DNA of 64,000 bases from Paramyrothecium sp. XJ0827 (taxonomy: Eukaryota > Ascomycota > Sordariomycetes > Hypocreales > Stachybotryaceae). The position numbers and the translations under genes are program-made. Positions 54,580 through 64,000 of the stretch are shown here, in pieces; position 1 is the stretch's first letter; each line of letters opens with the position of its first letter. The stretch lies in contig JAJFPB010000004.1 of NCBI GenBank assembly GCA_020881915.1, positions 3,596,001-3,660,000 on the forward strand, given 5' to 3'. The notes under the pieces are model-generated. The model saw only the letters and a program-made list of their open reading frames with translations. It made no database searches and was not told the DNA's origin.

Positions 54580-56459
54580 AGAACTAGCCGGTGGGATGAC
54601 GAAAGGACAAAGAGAATCAAAAGAATAATGAAGTCATATCTGGTGTTGAGGATCTGTATGATACCTAAATGGGGGGAAAAAAGAACCTCTGGTAGAGCGC
54701 CCTAGACTTGAATGACCTCCCGCTGATTACCGTCGGCTGGAAATGCTACGAAAAAAACTTATTGTGAACCCGTTCGTGTGATAACCGGACTGTCCCATTA
54801 CTCATTCCAGGTCAAGACTGGATGTCCGGACGTATCCTGATACGCGGCTGAGTCACCGTTCACCGTGCCCGTTTTGCTGATGAAGATTGTCTTGAGCCAT
54901 TGTTGGGGGGGGAGAGACATGCATGGATCTAGGGCGTTCCAGAACCCCTCCGTTACGAGCTGACACGGGACAGCAGTAAAGCAAGCATGATAAGCAAATG
55001 GGGAGAAATCATCAAGTATCATGGCAATGACCTTTTTTTCTGATCAGGGACCCTTTGCGCCGCCGGCGTAGGATGAATTCATACTTGTTACCCAAATCGG
55101 TAGATGCATGGGGTTGCAGGATTACTCGTATGGCGTGACCCTTGTTGGCTGTCCTTGTTAGCTGTGGAAATTCCCGAGACAGAGGTTCCAACGTTACGGG
55201 CGTCCTGAGCGTTGCGACGGGACGAAGTTACTTCAGCGGGGTAGCCGGATTACGATTGCCGCCATGGCGTGCAATACGAGCGCAACCGCTGCATGAGGAA
55301 CGGGGACGCTCCAAGTCGCCATTGCATGAAGAGTGCTCGGAATGCAAAAGTCAGATAGATACCTTAGAGATGGGCCCGTCGTGTAGGTGCAGCACCGTAT
55401 GTGGTACTTGCGCAGGGCGGTAGTAATTGCAACGCTTTATCTCGCATCCTGCCATTTCGAAAAGCCCCCCCCCAAGGCTCAGGGCCCAAAGAAAAAGGAA
55501 ATGGGTAACGCCCCATTCGTCTTAGCCGCAGATAAACCACGAGCTAGGCCTATTCACGACCCGAGACTCCACGCAGCACCCACAACGTGCAATCTGCAAG
55601 CCCCCCTGACGAGACGGTTCGGTCGGTCCCATGCCATGGCATTTCAGCCAAGGCGCCCACTAGACTTGCGGTACCAGGCCGTTGTGGCTCGCGATACGCT
55701 CAGAGATGGTCTCGGTCAGATCGAGCGTGGTTACGGAGGGACACTGCTCGTCACGTCGGGAGCGTGCATCGAGGACTCGGGTGGAAACTCGTCCTGTCTC
55801 GCCGAGGAATCAGACGACGTAACGCAACCGACAGCATCCATTTCTTACTGTTCCAATTACCGGCATTGCGCAACCAACGGTCCTTGCATCAATCCGCATC
55901 CATCCCATGCCCATTTGCCCTTGGCCCTTGGCCCTTGGACCCTCCGTCAGCCAGACCCGCCAAGCCCGGGGGCCCTCGCCGCTATGCCATCTCTGACAAG
56001 GGGTCTGGCTCGAATTAAAAAAAAAAAATAGCTGACCGCGCCCCCCCTGGGCGGGATGCCACTTGCGAAAGGGTTGCAGAGGCTCTGCTGCTAACGTGGG
56101 TTCCTGTCCCGGCGTGGTCGATCCTGTCCAATTGCTCGGTTGATTTTTGGGATGACTTGCCCGCGTTACAGGCGCCCGCATCCCGATCCCAACAACACCA
56201 TCACCCAAAATCTCGTTGCTTGCCTCGAGCTCGACGAAGCCTTGGCCGTGGCCCGCTGACGAGACCGACGCTTGTCCGTCGTGACCCACGATCGCTTTCT
56301 TCTCTTTTTCGTTGTTTCTTTTTACTGCTTTCTTTTTCCCGCCCTTCGCTCCCTTACTTATCTCCCGTCTCCCCGGCGCTCGCTCTCTCCGTGTGCTGAG
56401 CTTGGCACTACGCTGCGACCCCTATCCGTGCGACCGAACTCCATAGACAACCGCCCTCC
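54580..56459. other. Intergenic region, CCT7 to glycosyltransferase-like gene
   Basis: 1.9 kb without a supported gene. Open frames at 55387-56031 overlap in several phases and have no motifs. The region has a CCCTTGG repeat at about 55915-55942, an A12 run near 56018-56029, and a CT-rich leader from ~56280 that probably belongs to the downstream gene. Confidence 0.45.
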
Positions 56460-58379
56460 ATGGGTTTGTTAAGTCCTCAACGGTTTGGCCGCGAACCGCG
56501 CCTTCCGGGCTTCGCTGCTCGGCGACAAGCCCTCCAGAGCTATGTCTTCAGGCGGCAGTCCATCGTCATTATCCTGGTCGCTTTGTTCCTCTTCGTCTTC
56601 GGTCCGACGATCTTCTTCCATGTGAGTTCGCAGTCTGTTGTCCAACACGTCTTTTCCTCCACCCGCCGCCCAGGATTCGGTTTGCGCACCACAGGACATG
56701 ACGCTGACAAGCGATTCGTCGCAAATAGGAGAGCAAGTCCAAGGACATAAAACGCCCGTCCGACGAGAAGAAGCCCAAGTTCGCCGCCGAACCGTCCCTC
56801 CAGCAACTGCGTTTGAGGCCCCAGCCGCTGCTTGAGGGCCAGTCAAGCAAGTTCCACTTGGTCATCATCGCTCCCAACGCCGAGGTTACGCTGTGCAAAA
56901 CACTCTTGACAGCGTCAGTATTGGGATACCCGGTCCCGACGATTCTACAATATAATGAGACCTACGACCTGAGTGAGTCTGGAGAGCGGTCCTGCTTCGT
57001 CTGTAGCTTTGCTAACCAGTGCTCGCTTCTCAAGGCCAACCCTTCGGTGGCGGTAAATATACAGGAAAGGTCGGTGCCATGTATGACTGGCTCAAGGCCC
57101 AGCCAAAGTCCGCTGCGCAGGACATCGTTCTCATGGTGGACGCTTACGGCGCTTTCAACTACCACGACATCCCCATCGGCATGAACCTCAAGACCGAGGC
57201 GGACATCTGGTTCCAGCTCCCTCCCGAGTCTGTGCTGAAGAGATACCTGGCAATGAGGGATAGGGCCACCGAGGAGCTGGCCGAGCGCATGGGCAAGGCT
57301 TTCGAGGCCGAGAAACTCAAGCAGACCGTCTTCTTCGGTGCAGGCAAGCGGTAAGAATCGAAGTGCTGAGAATGTGCCCGAGACAAAGACTAACAGGACT
57401 TCCCACCAGCTGCGCTCCCAACCAGCCACACTCCGTTGCCTGCTACGCCATGCCCGAGTCTCCGCTGCCGACAAATCTTTACGGCCCCAACACCGACACC
57501 GTTATGGGTCACAACCGCTTCTCGAGCAACCGCCAGCGATTCCTCAGCGCTGGGTACGCCATCGGCCCTGTCCACGACATGCACTCCATTTTCCAGCGAG
57601 CCGCCTACAAGATCAATGCTCTCAAAGACAGTGAAGGAAACTACAAGCATCGTGCCGAGTTCAATCGCGCCGGTAGTGACCAGGCCGTGCTTCAGGAGAT
57701 TCTCGGCGAACAGGAGCTTCAGCGTGAAGTCATGCGGCGCAAGTATTTGACGTTCAGCGACAAGGCCAAGGGCCTCAAGAAGAAGCCCACCGTCATCGAG
57801 GGCACCCTTGTTGATGATGTGTTGAAGCCTTCGTTTTCCCACAAGGAGGTCCAGCTAAAGGGGGACAAGACCGACGAGTTCAGCATGACTCTGGATTACT
57901 GGTCCGACATTGGGCAGCAAACGACCGATTCCGAGCACGATGCTCGCTGGCTCACCTATAACCGCCCTGTCATCGAGCAACTCACCCAGCGCAGGCTTTA
58001 CGACTGCCCTCCCCGCGCCACTGGCAGCATCCCCGATGACATGTTGAACACGAGTTTGCCGAGCATCGCTGTCTCGGACGCCTCGCAGTTCTCACCCATG
58101 CATGGCTGGGACGAGATTTCACTGTACACTAATATTTGCCTCGACACGATTCCCGCCATCATCCACCACAACGGCGACAAGAAGCGTCGCGATGATGCCT
58201 GGCCGCAGCTTTGGCTGCAGCCTCATGCCCGCCGTCTCGTCGAGGAGGTGCTGGCCCGAGGCGATGGCCAGAGGGAAGGCCAACGCGGCGGTGCCTGGAC
58301 ACCCAAGGGGTATCGCAAGTGGCAGCAACTGTGTCCGGCCAAGCTCGAGGCAGATCTGTACATGGACAGTGCAGAGTAA
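56460..58379 (+). CDS. Type II membrane glycosyltransferase-like protein
   Basis: Four exons (56460-56621, 56729-56972, 57035-57350, 57410-58379) give 563 residues. The N-terminus has a ~33-residue basic cytoplasmic part and a signal anchor (SIVIILVALFLFVFGPTIFF, about 34-53), then a Lys/Pro-rich stem. The lumenal domain opens with FHLVIIAPNAEVTLCKTLLTA, a Rossmann-like first strand, followed by FGGGKYTGKVGAMYDWL and the acidic motif DIVLMVDAYG, with DIWFQLPPESVLKRY a little later. Later blocks are CAPNQPHSVACYAMPESPLP, TVMGHNRFSSNRQRF and the C-terminal WQQLCPAKLEADLY. I associate this arrangement with fungal proteins related to the glycosyltransferase domain of lysyl hydroxylase 3, but the activity is unproven. 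An 18-residue segment separates VDAY from DIWFQL (see findings). It is convergent with RPA12. Confidence 0.7.
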
Positions 58380-59244
58380 GCATAGTCTTCTTTCAGCTGT
58401 TTCTTTTTTCTGGGGCAGCCAACCGCTGCGATCCTGAAGCACCCTTGCCGGGGGCTTGGCGTTTGAGGGCGGGCATGTGCGGGTATGTGTATGACTTACT
58501 TCCCTTCTCTGTAACTATATTTTCTTCCTGGATTGAAAGATTGGAGGTGGCCAAGGTGTTGCGGATAATGTCATTGAAGGGAGAGGGCTCGTTGAATGAC
58601 CCGCATCCCAAATATTCTTTAACTAGCGTTTTACATGAGACAGACATACTGTAATGATAACAGATAAACAAAACATCGTTGTGCAAATAGCTGAGAAATA
58701 TCCTTGGCATACCTGGTTGATAGATTCGCAGTCCGCAGTTTTAAAGTTACCAATTCTCGTCACAGTATTCTATGCGACGTCCGGACAGCTTGATTTCTGA
58801 CAAGAATGAGAGATTCAACAAATGTGCTGGTAGGCAACATGCCATGTCAGTACTACATCATCGATCGCTGAGACACGGCATTAAAAAGAAATGAAAATTA
58901 AGCACCATGAGGACTTGAAAAAACAGAGGACAAACAAGATGGAGGGATGTATGTGGGAGCGCCGGACGGCCCCGTTCTTCACGGCACCGGTTGAATGTGG
59001 GTCCCGAAGCGGGTAACTCCTGAACAGAATGTGCCTCCGGTCGGAGACGCTGGTGCTTGAAGACCTCAAAATAGTCTGTGGATTCTATCGATAAGACGGC
59101 TAGACAAGACGGCCAACTATAAATCACAGGATCATGGGGTATTTTCCATCGTCAACGGGCGAAAAACTTGAACTGGAGCTTTGCAACAAAGCCAGTCATT
59201 CTGTGGCTAACTGCCAAACAGCTGGCCAGAAATCCGCCCACAAC
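58380..59244. other. Convergent intergenic region
   Basis: These 865 bases lie between the ends of the glycosyltransferase-like gene (+) and RPA12 (-). Short open frames (58393-58710 and 58858-59127, both minus) have no motifs. Confidence 0.5.
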
Positions 59245-59696
59245 TCAGTTGCCTTCGTTCCATCTATTGCTGTGTAAGCGACTGCACTACGAAGGAAGAG
59301 TTCAGACGTACCTTTCTGAGCATCGCGGACAAAAGTAGAATATCGTGGTTCCCTCATCAGCACTTCTCAGTTGCAGAGCCGTGTAGCGGACTTCCTTGGC
59401 GTGACACTTGCGACATTCCTCCTCCGTTGTCGACCAGGTATCGGTCGCCGTCAGAGACTTCACCTGCTTCGTTGTCCCTCGTTTCCGGCGAAGCTCAGAG
59501 GGAAATTCGTTGCTCGACGAGATTGTGGTGGAGCCAAGCAATGTATCTGGGCAGGATGGTCAGCACACGACTATGTTTGACCGCAAGAGTTGCTGGCATT
59601 ACTTTTGTTCATTGCTCCACAGCAGCCGCACTGGATAGACGGGTTTGGGGAGATGTCTAGAGTGTTGCCGCATGGATCACAGAATTGAATGGCCAT
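59245..59696 (-). CDS. rpa12: RNA polymerase I subunit RPA12 (A12.2)
   Basis: A12.2 is the small zinc-ribbon subunit of RNA polymerase I that supports RNA cleavage and termination in rRNA synthesis. Three exons (59696-59603, 59546-59312, 59263-59245) give 115 residues. The N-terminal zinc ribbon is FCDPCGNTL ... IQCGCCGA. The linker contains FPSELRRKRG. The TFIIS-like C-terminal ribbon is EECRKCHAKEVRY ... CPRC, with the catalytic acidic pair in RSADEG. The last exon is only 19 bases and supplies the ending RWNEGN, matching the usual fungal C-terminus; without it the protein would read into the intron. Donors are GTAATG and GTACGT. The start chosen (MAIQFCDPCG) is the family start; the open frame continues further upstream without similarity. 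Confidence 0.9.
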
Positions 59697-60079
59697 TTTG
59701 GAGGATTGCGGCAGGCGAGGATGAGGGACTAGATTCCTGCTTGTTGGTTGAATGCGACGGGCATGGCCAACACAATTGAGCGTACAGCCGCTTGTTGGTT
59801 GGGCTCCAAAACGCGGCTCAGACATTTGAAGACTTTCATAAAAGCCCGTTTAGGCAATAGTGTAAAGATCAATGAACCTCATCAAACTCAAACGGGTAAA
59901 ATTGAAGGTTCGGCATCACATGGTTCCTCTCATTTCGACAAAGGGTTCAGGACGGCCAGGTACAGCCATCTGAAGGCCTATACATTCAGCTCTTCTCCCT
60001 GAAGTTTATATCACCAACCCGCGCTAAAATGCCGTTTGAAATTTCAAGATGCAAGTAGATTAGATGATGCGCTATGCTA
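59697..60079. other. Intergenic region between two minus-strand genes
   Basis: These 383 bases separate the RPA12 start from the end of the Spt10-like gene. No gene is seen. Confidence 0.55.
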
Positions 60080-62020
60080 TCAAGTCCCCGGGCTACCAAA
60101 CGCCACTCCGTACATGTCCCGGCTCCTCTGCCCCCCGCCGGCTCTCCCATCGCTGTGCTGCGGGTGCTGGTGATGCTGCTCGTCCGCGCCGCTCCGCGTG
60201 CCGTCCGTCATAGTCACATCGGCATCCGCGCCACCGTCATCATCGTCATCGTCGTCGTCGTCGTCGTCCTGGTGCTCAATCAGCATCTCCAGGTCCCGAT
60301 CAACGGCGGCGGCTGCTGCGGCCGCAGCGGCAGCGTCCGTGTCGGGCTGCGCGCCGGGCCCGACGTCGTCGGTGGCGCTGAGCAAGGCCTGGAAGTCGTC
60401 GGCGTGGGCATGGTAGTGATCGAAGGGGTTGTCGTGCGGCTGGTTGATGATCTGCGGGTCGATGGGCTGGTACACGGCCGCACCGCCGTCGTCGTCGTCC
60501 GGGTGGTGGTGGTGATGGTGGTGGTGGCCGTGGAGGTGGTGCGGGTGGTCCTGGAGCATGGGGCTGTGGTCGTGGTGGCCGTGGTAGTCCGCGGCGTGCG
60601 GGTGGAGGACGTGGTGATGGTGCGGTTGAGACGATGCTTGGAGGGAATGTGAGGACGGCAGCACGGATATGTCGCTGGGGTTGGCGTATGCGCCGGGGCT
60701 GGGACTCGTGCTCGTTTGCGAAAAGGTTGGCATCATGGCATGGCTCTGCAGGGCCAACACGCCACCTGTTCCGTCGTCAGGGACCGCATCGCTCTGCACC
60801 GACCCTTCTTGCAGGGGCGTCGTCCCGCGATTCGTCACGAAGCCGTCCACCGTCGGCGGCGACGCCGACGACGACGAAGATCCCACAGCAGCACCAGCCG
60901 CCCCCGCAGGGTTGGACGACGCGGCGGTCTTGCGCGCAGAGCCGCCGGGGTTGGGCGTCTTGCCCAGCTCCTTGCACTCACCGCAGTTGCGGATGACGTC
61001 GCTGACCGTCTCCTTGATGCGGCTCCAGTGGTACTTCTCGGCGATGGTGGCGGTGGTCTTGTTGATGCCGCCGTGCTGCGAGACGTGGACGGCGCGGGCG
61101 ATCTCGTACTGGCGCGCCGGGTCGGCGATGACCTCTTTGTCCTTGAGCATGAGCTTGTCGCCCTCGAGCAGCTTGTAGTGTGTCGCGGCGCTGCGCAGGC
61201 GGCTCTTCTCGGCGCGATCCGCGCCGTTGGGGTACTTGCCGTACTTGAGGTAGTACTTGATCTTGTCGAAGCGCTCTTCGCTGACGAGGTCCTCGCTCTC
61301 GCCGCCGGGCCCGCCGACGGCCAGGTCGCGGCCGTAGATGATGGCGTCGATGAGGCGGTCCGGGTAGCTGCGCAGGTTGCCGCAGCCCTTGACGCGGCCG
61401 ATGCGCTTGAAGCCGAGGGCGTCCCAGATGCGGCAGCTGGCCACGTTTGTCTCGTAGACGAGGTTGAAGACGCTGTACGAGTAGCCCAGCCGCGGGGCCC
61501 AGTCGATGTAGGCCTCGCCCATGAGGCGGCCGACGCCGCGGTTGCGCGAGCCCCCCGTGACGAGGAAGCCGCCGTTGCAGACGTGGCTGCTGCGGCCCGT
61601 GTAGTTGGGCTTGATGTAGAAGCTGCCGAGGCACCGCTGGGACCAGTCCCGGCCGGCCTCGTCGTCGCCCTCGACCACCTCGGTGGTGCTGCCGATGCTG
61701 CCGAGGAGCATGACGGCGCCGAAGTTGCTGAACCAGTAGCGGCCGAAGTCGTCAGGAGGAAAGGAGTCTATCATGGGGTAGGTGTCGCCGCCGTCGATCT
61801 CCTTGTTGAACTGATCGCACAGGTAGCGGATGAGCGACGGCGGCACGTCGTCGGGTGAGGCAAAGGGGACAATGGTGGCGGCCGTCTGGCGGTCCCGGAG
61901 CGTCACCTGGCGCGGGACGATGTCCGCCGGCAGGGCGGGGTTGGCCGGGTCCGGGTACGGCGGCTCCCCGGAGACCCGGTAGAGGGTGGGGCTGGTCGGG
62001 TCATCCAGGATGGCCGGCAT
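60080..62020 (-). CDS. Spt10-like GNAT with integrase-type HHCC zinc finger
   Basis: The protein resembles yeast Spt10, a putative acetyltransferase and activator of histone genes. From the Met at 62020 (MPAILDDP) it has 646 residues; the frame is open to 62164, so a 48-residue N-terminal extension is possible. The GNAT domain covers about 40-230, with the acetyl-CoA loop in GGSRNRGVGRLMG (157-169) and NVASCRIWDALGFKRIG. A zinc finger of the retroviral-integrase HHCC kind follows: H312, H316, C346 and C349 in HVSQHGG ... CGEC. In Spt10 this finger is part of the DNA-binding domain. The last ~290 residues are low complexity: Ser/Pro/Ala, then His-rich (eight His in a row), ten Ala, then eleven Asp. 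The coding strand is GC-rich, which creates long antisense frames. It most likely works in the nucleus. Confidence 0.82.
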   Translation of the reverse strand: MPAILDDPTSPTLYRVSGEPPYPDPANPALPADIVPRQVTLRDRQTAATIVPFASPDDVPPSLIRYLCDQFNKEIDGGDTYPMIDSFPPDDFGRYWFSNFGAVMLLGSIGSTTEVVEGDDEAGRDWSQRCLGSFYIKPNYTGRSSHVCNGGFLVTGGSRNRGVGRLMGEAYIDWAPRLGYSYSVFNLVYETNVASCRIWDALGFKRIGRVKGCGNLRSYPDRLIDAIIYGRDLAVGGPGGESEDLVSEERFDKIKYYLKYGKYPNGADRAEKSRLRSAATHYKLLEGDKLMLKDKEVIADPARQYEIARAVHVSQHGGINKTTATIAEKYHWSRIKETVSDVIRNCGECKELGKTPNPGGSARKTAASSNPAGAAGAAVGSSSSSASPPTVDGFVTNRGTTPLQEGSVQSDAVPDDGTGGVLALQSHAMMPTFSQTSTSPSPGAYANPSDISVLPSSHSLQASSQPHHHHVLHPHAADYHGHHDHSPMLQDHPHHLHGHHHHHHHHPDDDDGGAAVYQPIDPQIINQPHDNPFDHYHAHADDFQALLSATDDVGPGAQPDTDAAAAAAAAAAVDRDLEMLIEHQDDDDDDDDDDDGGADADVTMTDGTRSGADEQHHQHPQHSDGRAGGGQRSRDMYGVAFGSPGT

Positions 62021-63112
62021 GTTCCTGATCTGCGGTGGAACAGAGTCCTCCTCGCTAGCGGCTGTGCCTCTGTCAGTACTGCGTCGGACAGCATGGCTGC
62101 GGCGGCCAGGTAGACGGTAGACACGAGCAGGGTGAGTGGAAGGACAGGTCAGTGAGCACAGCATGCATCACCACGGAAGCTGAGGCGAGGCCTGCAAACG
62201 GGGGAAATCACTCTGCTATTTGCCGCGCCTCCTCCTCGTCTACAGTCTGCTCTTATTCGTACACGCCATGTGCTCCTGTCTCTCCCGGCTGCCTCTGAGA
62301 CAGGTGCAACCATGCATTGGGCCGTCCTCGAAGTCGCGGGGAGCATTCATTCCGTCTGTGATGGAAAAAAAAAGAGAGAGAGAGATAAAAGAAAGAAAAC
62401 GTGTGCTGCACGTACAGTACGTACATTAGGGGTGTTGTGGTTGGATTTCCACTTTAGGTGCCGTTTCAGGCAGTCTGGCCCATCGAAAAAAGGCCGCCGT
62501 CCCGCCTCCGGGCTCGTTCGCTTTCCAGTTCCCTTTCAGGTGGCGCGCGTGCTCTCAGAACGTGGCCGCACCCTTTTTCGCTGTGCTGAAATGTTCGTCG
62601 TGAGAAGTTCTGCCTGGTGAGGGGAAATGCGCAGGGCGAAGTTTACAGCCCGCTGCTGCCGCCCGGCGCTCCCCCCCCTTCTACCTTCTGACTTGTTGGT
62701 TGGCGCGGAATTTGGGGCGGCCGTCGGGGGCCGCTGGACTATTAGCTAATACCCGAGTGGCCGGGCCGGGCACGGCAGCAGATAAGCAGGGAAATGCAAC
62801 CGGTTGTTCGTCGCTGTATGGGTTGAGAGCGTGGATTAACAACGGAACCCTGAAGAGTTCACGGGGTATGATCGCCTCTCTCTCTCTCTCTCTCTCATTA
62901 TGTGCTTCGCTACGTCTTCCAATGCCGGCACGGATTTTTGTGTTGTCTTGCAGCAGTGAACCGAGCCACTTATTATGGACACTGAGAGGCTTTTATAATC
63001 AACTGCATCCAATCGCATACTCTTATACTCTTGTATGCTTGCTTGTGCTCTAGAATACATATCTACCATACCTTTCTCTATTTATACAATTTCCGGCTGT
63101 TGTACAGGCTCA
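62021..63112. other. Upstream region of the Spt10-like gene
   Basis: About 1.1 kb with no supported gene. It contains an A-run followed by GA repeats near 62364-62392 and a CT dinucleotide repeat at about 62875-62896. The part near 63060-63112 is the 3' region of uS2m. Confidence 0.5.
62875..62896. repeat. CT dinucleotide microsatellite
   Basis: About eleven uninterrupted CT units. Confidence 0.85.
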
Positions 63113-64000
63113 TCACGGCTTCTTGCTGCCTTTGATGGCCGTCTCAATCTCCGCCACCGCGTCAGAGACCGACTTCAGCTGAGCCTCCAGAGCGTCCACA
63201 GCCGTTCCGCCCGCGGCCTTCTCTACCGACAACGCTGCTTGGATCAGCGCCGCCTCGTCCTCAACTGCCTTCAGCTGGGTCTCGATCTCGCTCGCCGACA
63301 GGCCCTTGGCGCGGGCTGCTGGCGTAGTCTCCTGGGAGGCGGCCTCGCCTAGCATGGCCATCATCTGGTCCTCGCTCACCTCCAGGTCTGTCTTGCCAAA
63401 CTTGGCTTGTAGTAGCTTTTGCTCCTCCTCGTTGAAGCCCTCAACATTGGCCTGCATCTTGCCCATGACCTCTTTCCTTTTCATAACGACGGCTTCGATC
63501 TGTCTCATCATGTGTCGAGAGATGTCGGGGCGAGTTGACCAGGGAACGTCGCCCTTGGCGGCATCCGCAAGCCTACGCTTCTGGCCTGCCTCACCGGCCC
63601 GGCCGAGCACGCCGCCAATGACTGCTACCGAACGAAGACTGGTCTCTGGTTAGCCTGATCAAAGTCCCATCACTGATGTTTCAATCACGAACCTGTCATC
63701 GTTTGCGGGAATGGTATAGGTCACCCAGGTAGGATCCGCATTGGTGTCGATAATGCCGATCGTCGGAATGTCCTTCAGTCCACATTCGTACAGCAGCGTG
63801 TAGTTCTCCAAGGGGTTGAGGCAGACCACCAGATCTGGCGTCAGCGGAGGCGTCGATGTCTTGTACTCATCGAAATCCGGCAGTTCCTCGTCCAGATGAT
63901 TCACAACCCTGACGTCCTTGTGTCCAATAATCACATCTCGGTTGGTGATGCCGCCGGGCGTCCACTTGGTGAATAGGTGGCACGCACCGGCCAGCTCAGC
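63113..64000 (-). CDS. mrp4: Mitochondrial small-subunit ribosomal protein uS2m (partial)
   Basis: The gene runs off the right edge, so the N-terminus is missing. Two visible exons on the minus strand, 64000-63693 and 63638-63113, code for 278 residues in one frame; the intron (GTTCGT donor, CTAAC branch, CAG acceptor) lies between ANDDR and SLRSVAVIGG. The uS2 (RpsB) signature is clear: HLFTKWTPGGITNRD, PDLVVCLNPLENYTLL, then the conserved block GLKDIPTIGIIDTNADP and VTYTIPANDD. After the uS2 core comes a fungal mitochondrial C-terminal extension of about 130 residues, helical and charged (ISRHMMRQIEAVVMKRKEVM ... AVAEIETAIKGSKKP). It would act in the mitochondrial 37S subunit near the mRNA entry region. 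Confidence 0.9.

Noticed and set aside
55387..56031. 214-codon plus-strand frame between CCT7 and the glycosyltransferase-like gene
   Set aside because: Overlaps another long frame, contains simple repeats and an A12 run near its end, and has no motif.
57136..57185. Possible GC-AG intron inside the VDAY...DIWFQL segment
   Set aside because: The only candidate borders would remove 50 bases and break the reading frame, so the segment is treated as coding.
60716..61858. 380-codon open frame antisense to the Spt10-like gene
   Set aside because: Ala/Val/Asp-rich shadow of a GC-rich coding strand; the sense strand carries the conserved GNAT and HHCC motifs.

Overview
The window looks like nuclear DNA of a filamentous ascomycete, most likely a Sordariomycete of hypocrealean type. 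The evidence is short GT-AG introns of about 45-75 nt with CTAAC/CTGAC branch sites, intron-bearing tRNA genes, and a gene set that includes fungal complex I, CCT, phosphoketolase, AIM24 and a CorA-like protein. The genus is not assignable from what I can see. All gene models below were built by hand from splice signals, reading phase and family similarity recalled from memory; no search was run.

Left part (1-13.4 kb). DNA primase small subunit (+), TRM10 tRNA methyltransferase (-), a complex I 21.3 kDa-type subunit (+), MSH2 (-), a membrane-anchored aspartic-protease-like protein without catalytic aspartates (-), a GT8-type glycosyltransferase (+) and tRNA-Arg(ACG). The primase and MSH2 promoters both carry MluI-type ACGCGT boxes, which suggests shared S-phase control.

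Middle-left (13.4-24 kb). A gene-poor stretch holds a frameshifted OCH1-like GT32 gene and two tandem intron-containing tRNA-Gln(TTG) genes. A six-exon ZIP zinc transporter follows. Its lumenal/extracellular N-terminus carries three CHxH-C modules, each cut by an intron at the same codon position.

Middle (24.5-36.9 kb). A 12-exon secreted subtilase (-), with one probable GC-AG intron, is convergent with the ZIP gene. A 3.4 kb gene-free stretch leads to a small basic protein of unknown function (+). Then come a kinesin-10/Kid-like chromokinesin (-) and AIM24 (+), which share a 369 bp divergent promoter.

Right part (38-64 kb). An MFS monocarboxylate-type transporter, a CorA-like membrane protein, an unknown 163-aa protein, an NmrA/SDR-like NAD(P)-binding protein, phosphoketolase, a GNAT acetyltransferase, a small broken gene, an ankyrin protein, CCT eta, a type II membrane glycosyltransferase-like protein, RPA12 of RNA polymerase I, an Spt10-like GNAT fused to an integrase-type zinc finger, and, running off the right edge, mitochondrial ribosomal protein uS2m.

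Most genes are housekeeping and do not form one pathway. There is no transposon, CRISPR array or clear biosynthetic cluster. The features most worth a second look are the ZIP module/intron repetition, the MCB boxes, the catalytically dead aspartic-protease fold, two frame-broken genes, the tandem tRNA-Gln pair with divergent introns, and the unusual domain fusions in the kinesin and the Spt10-like protein.
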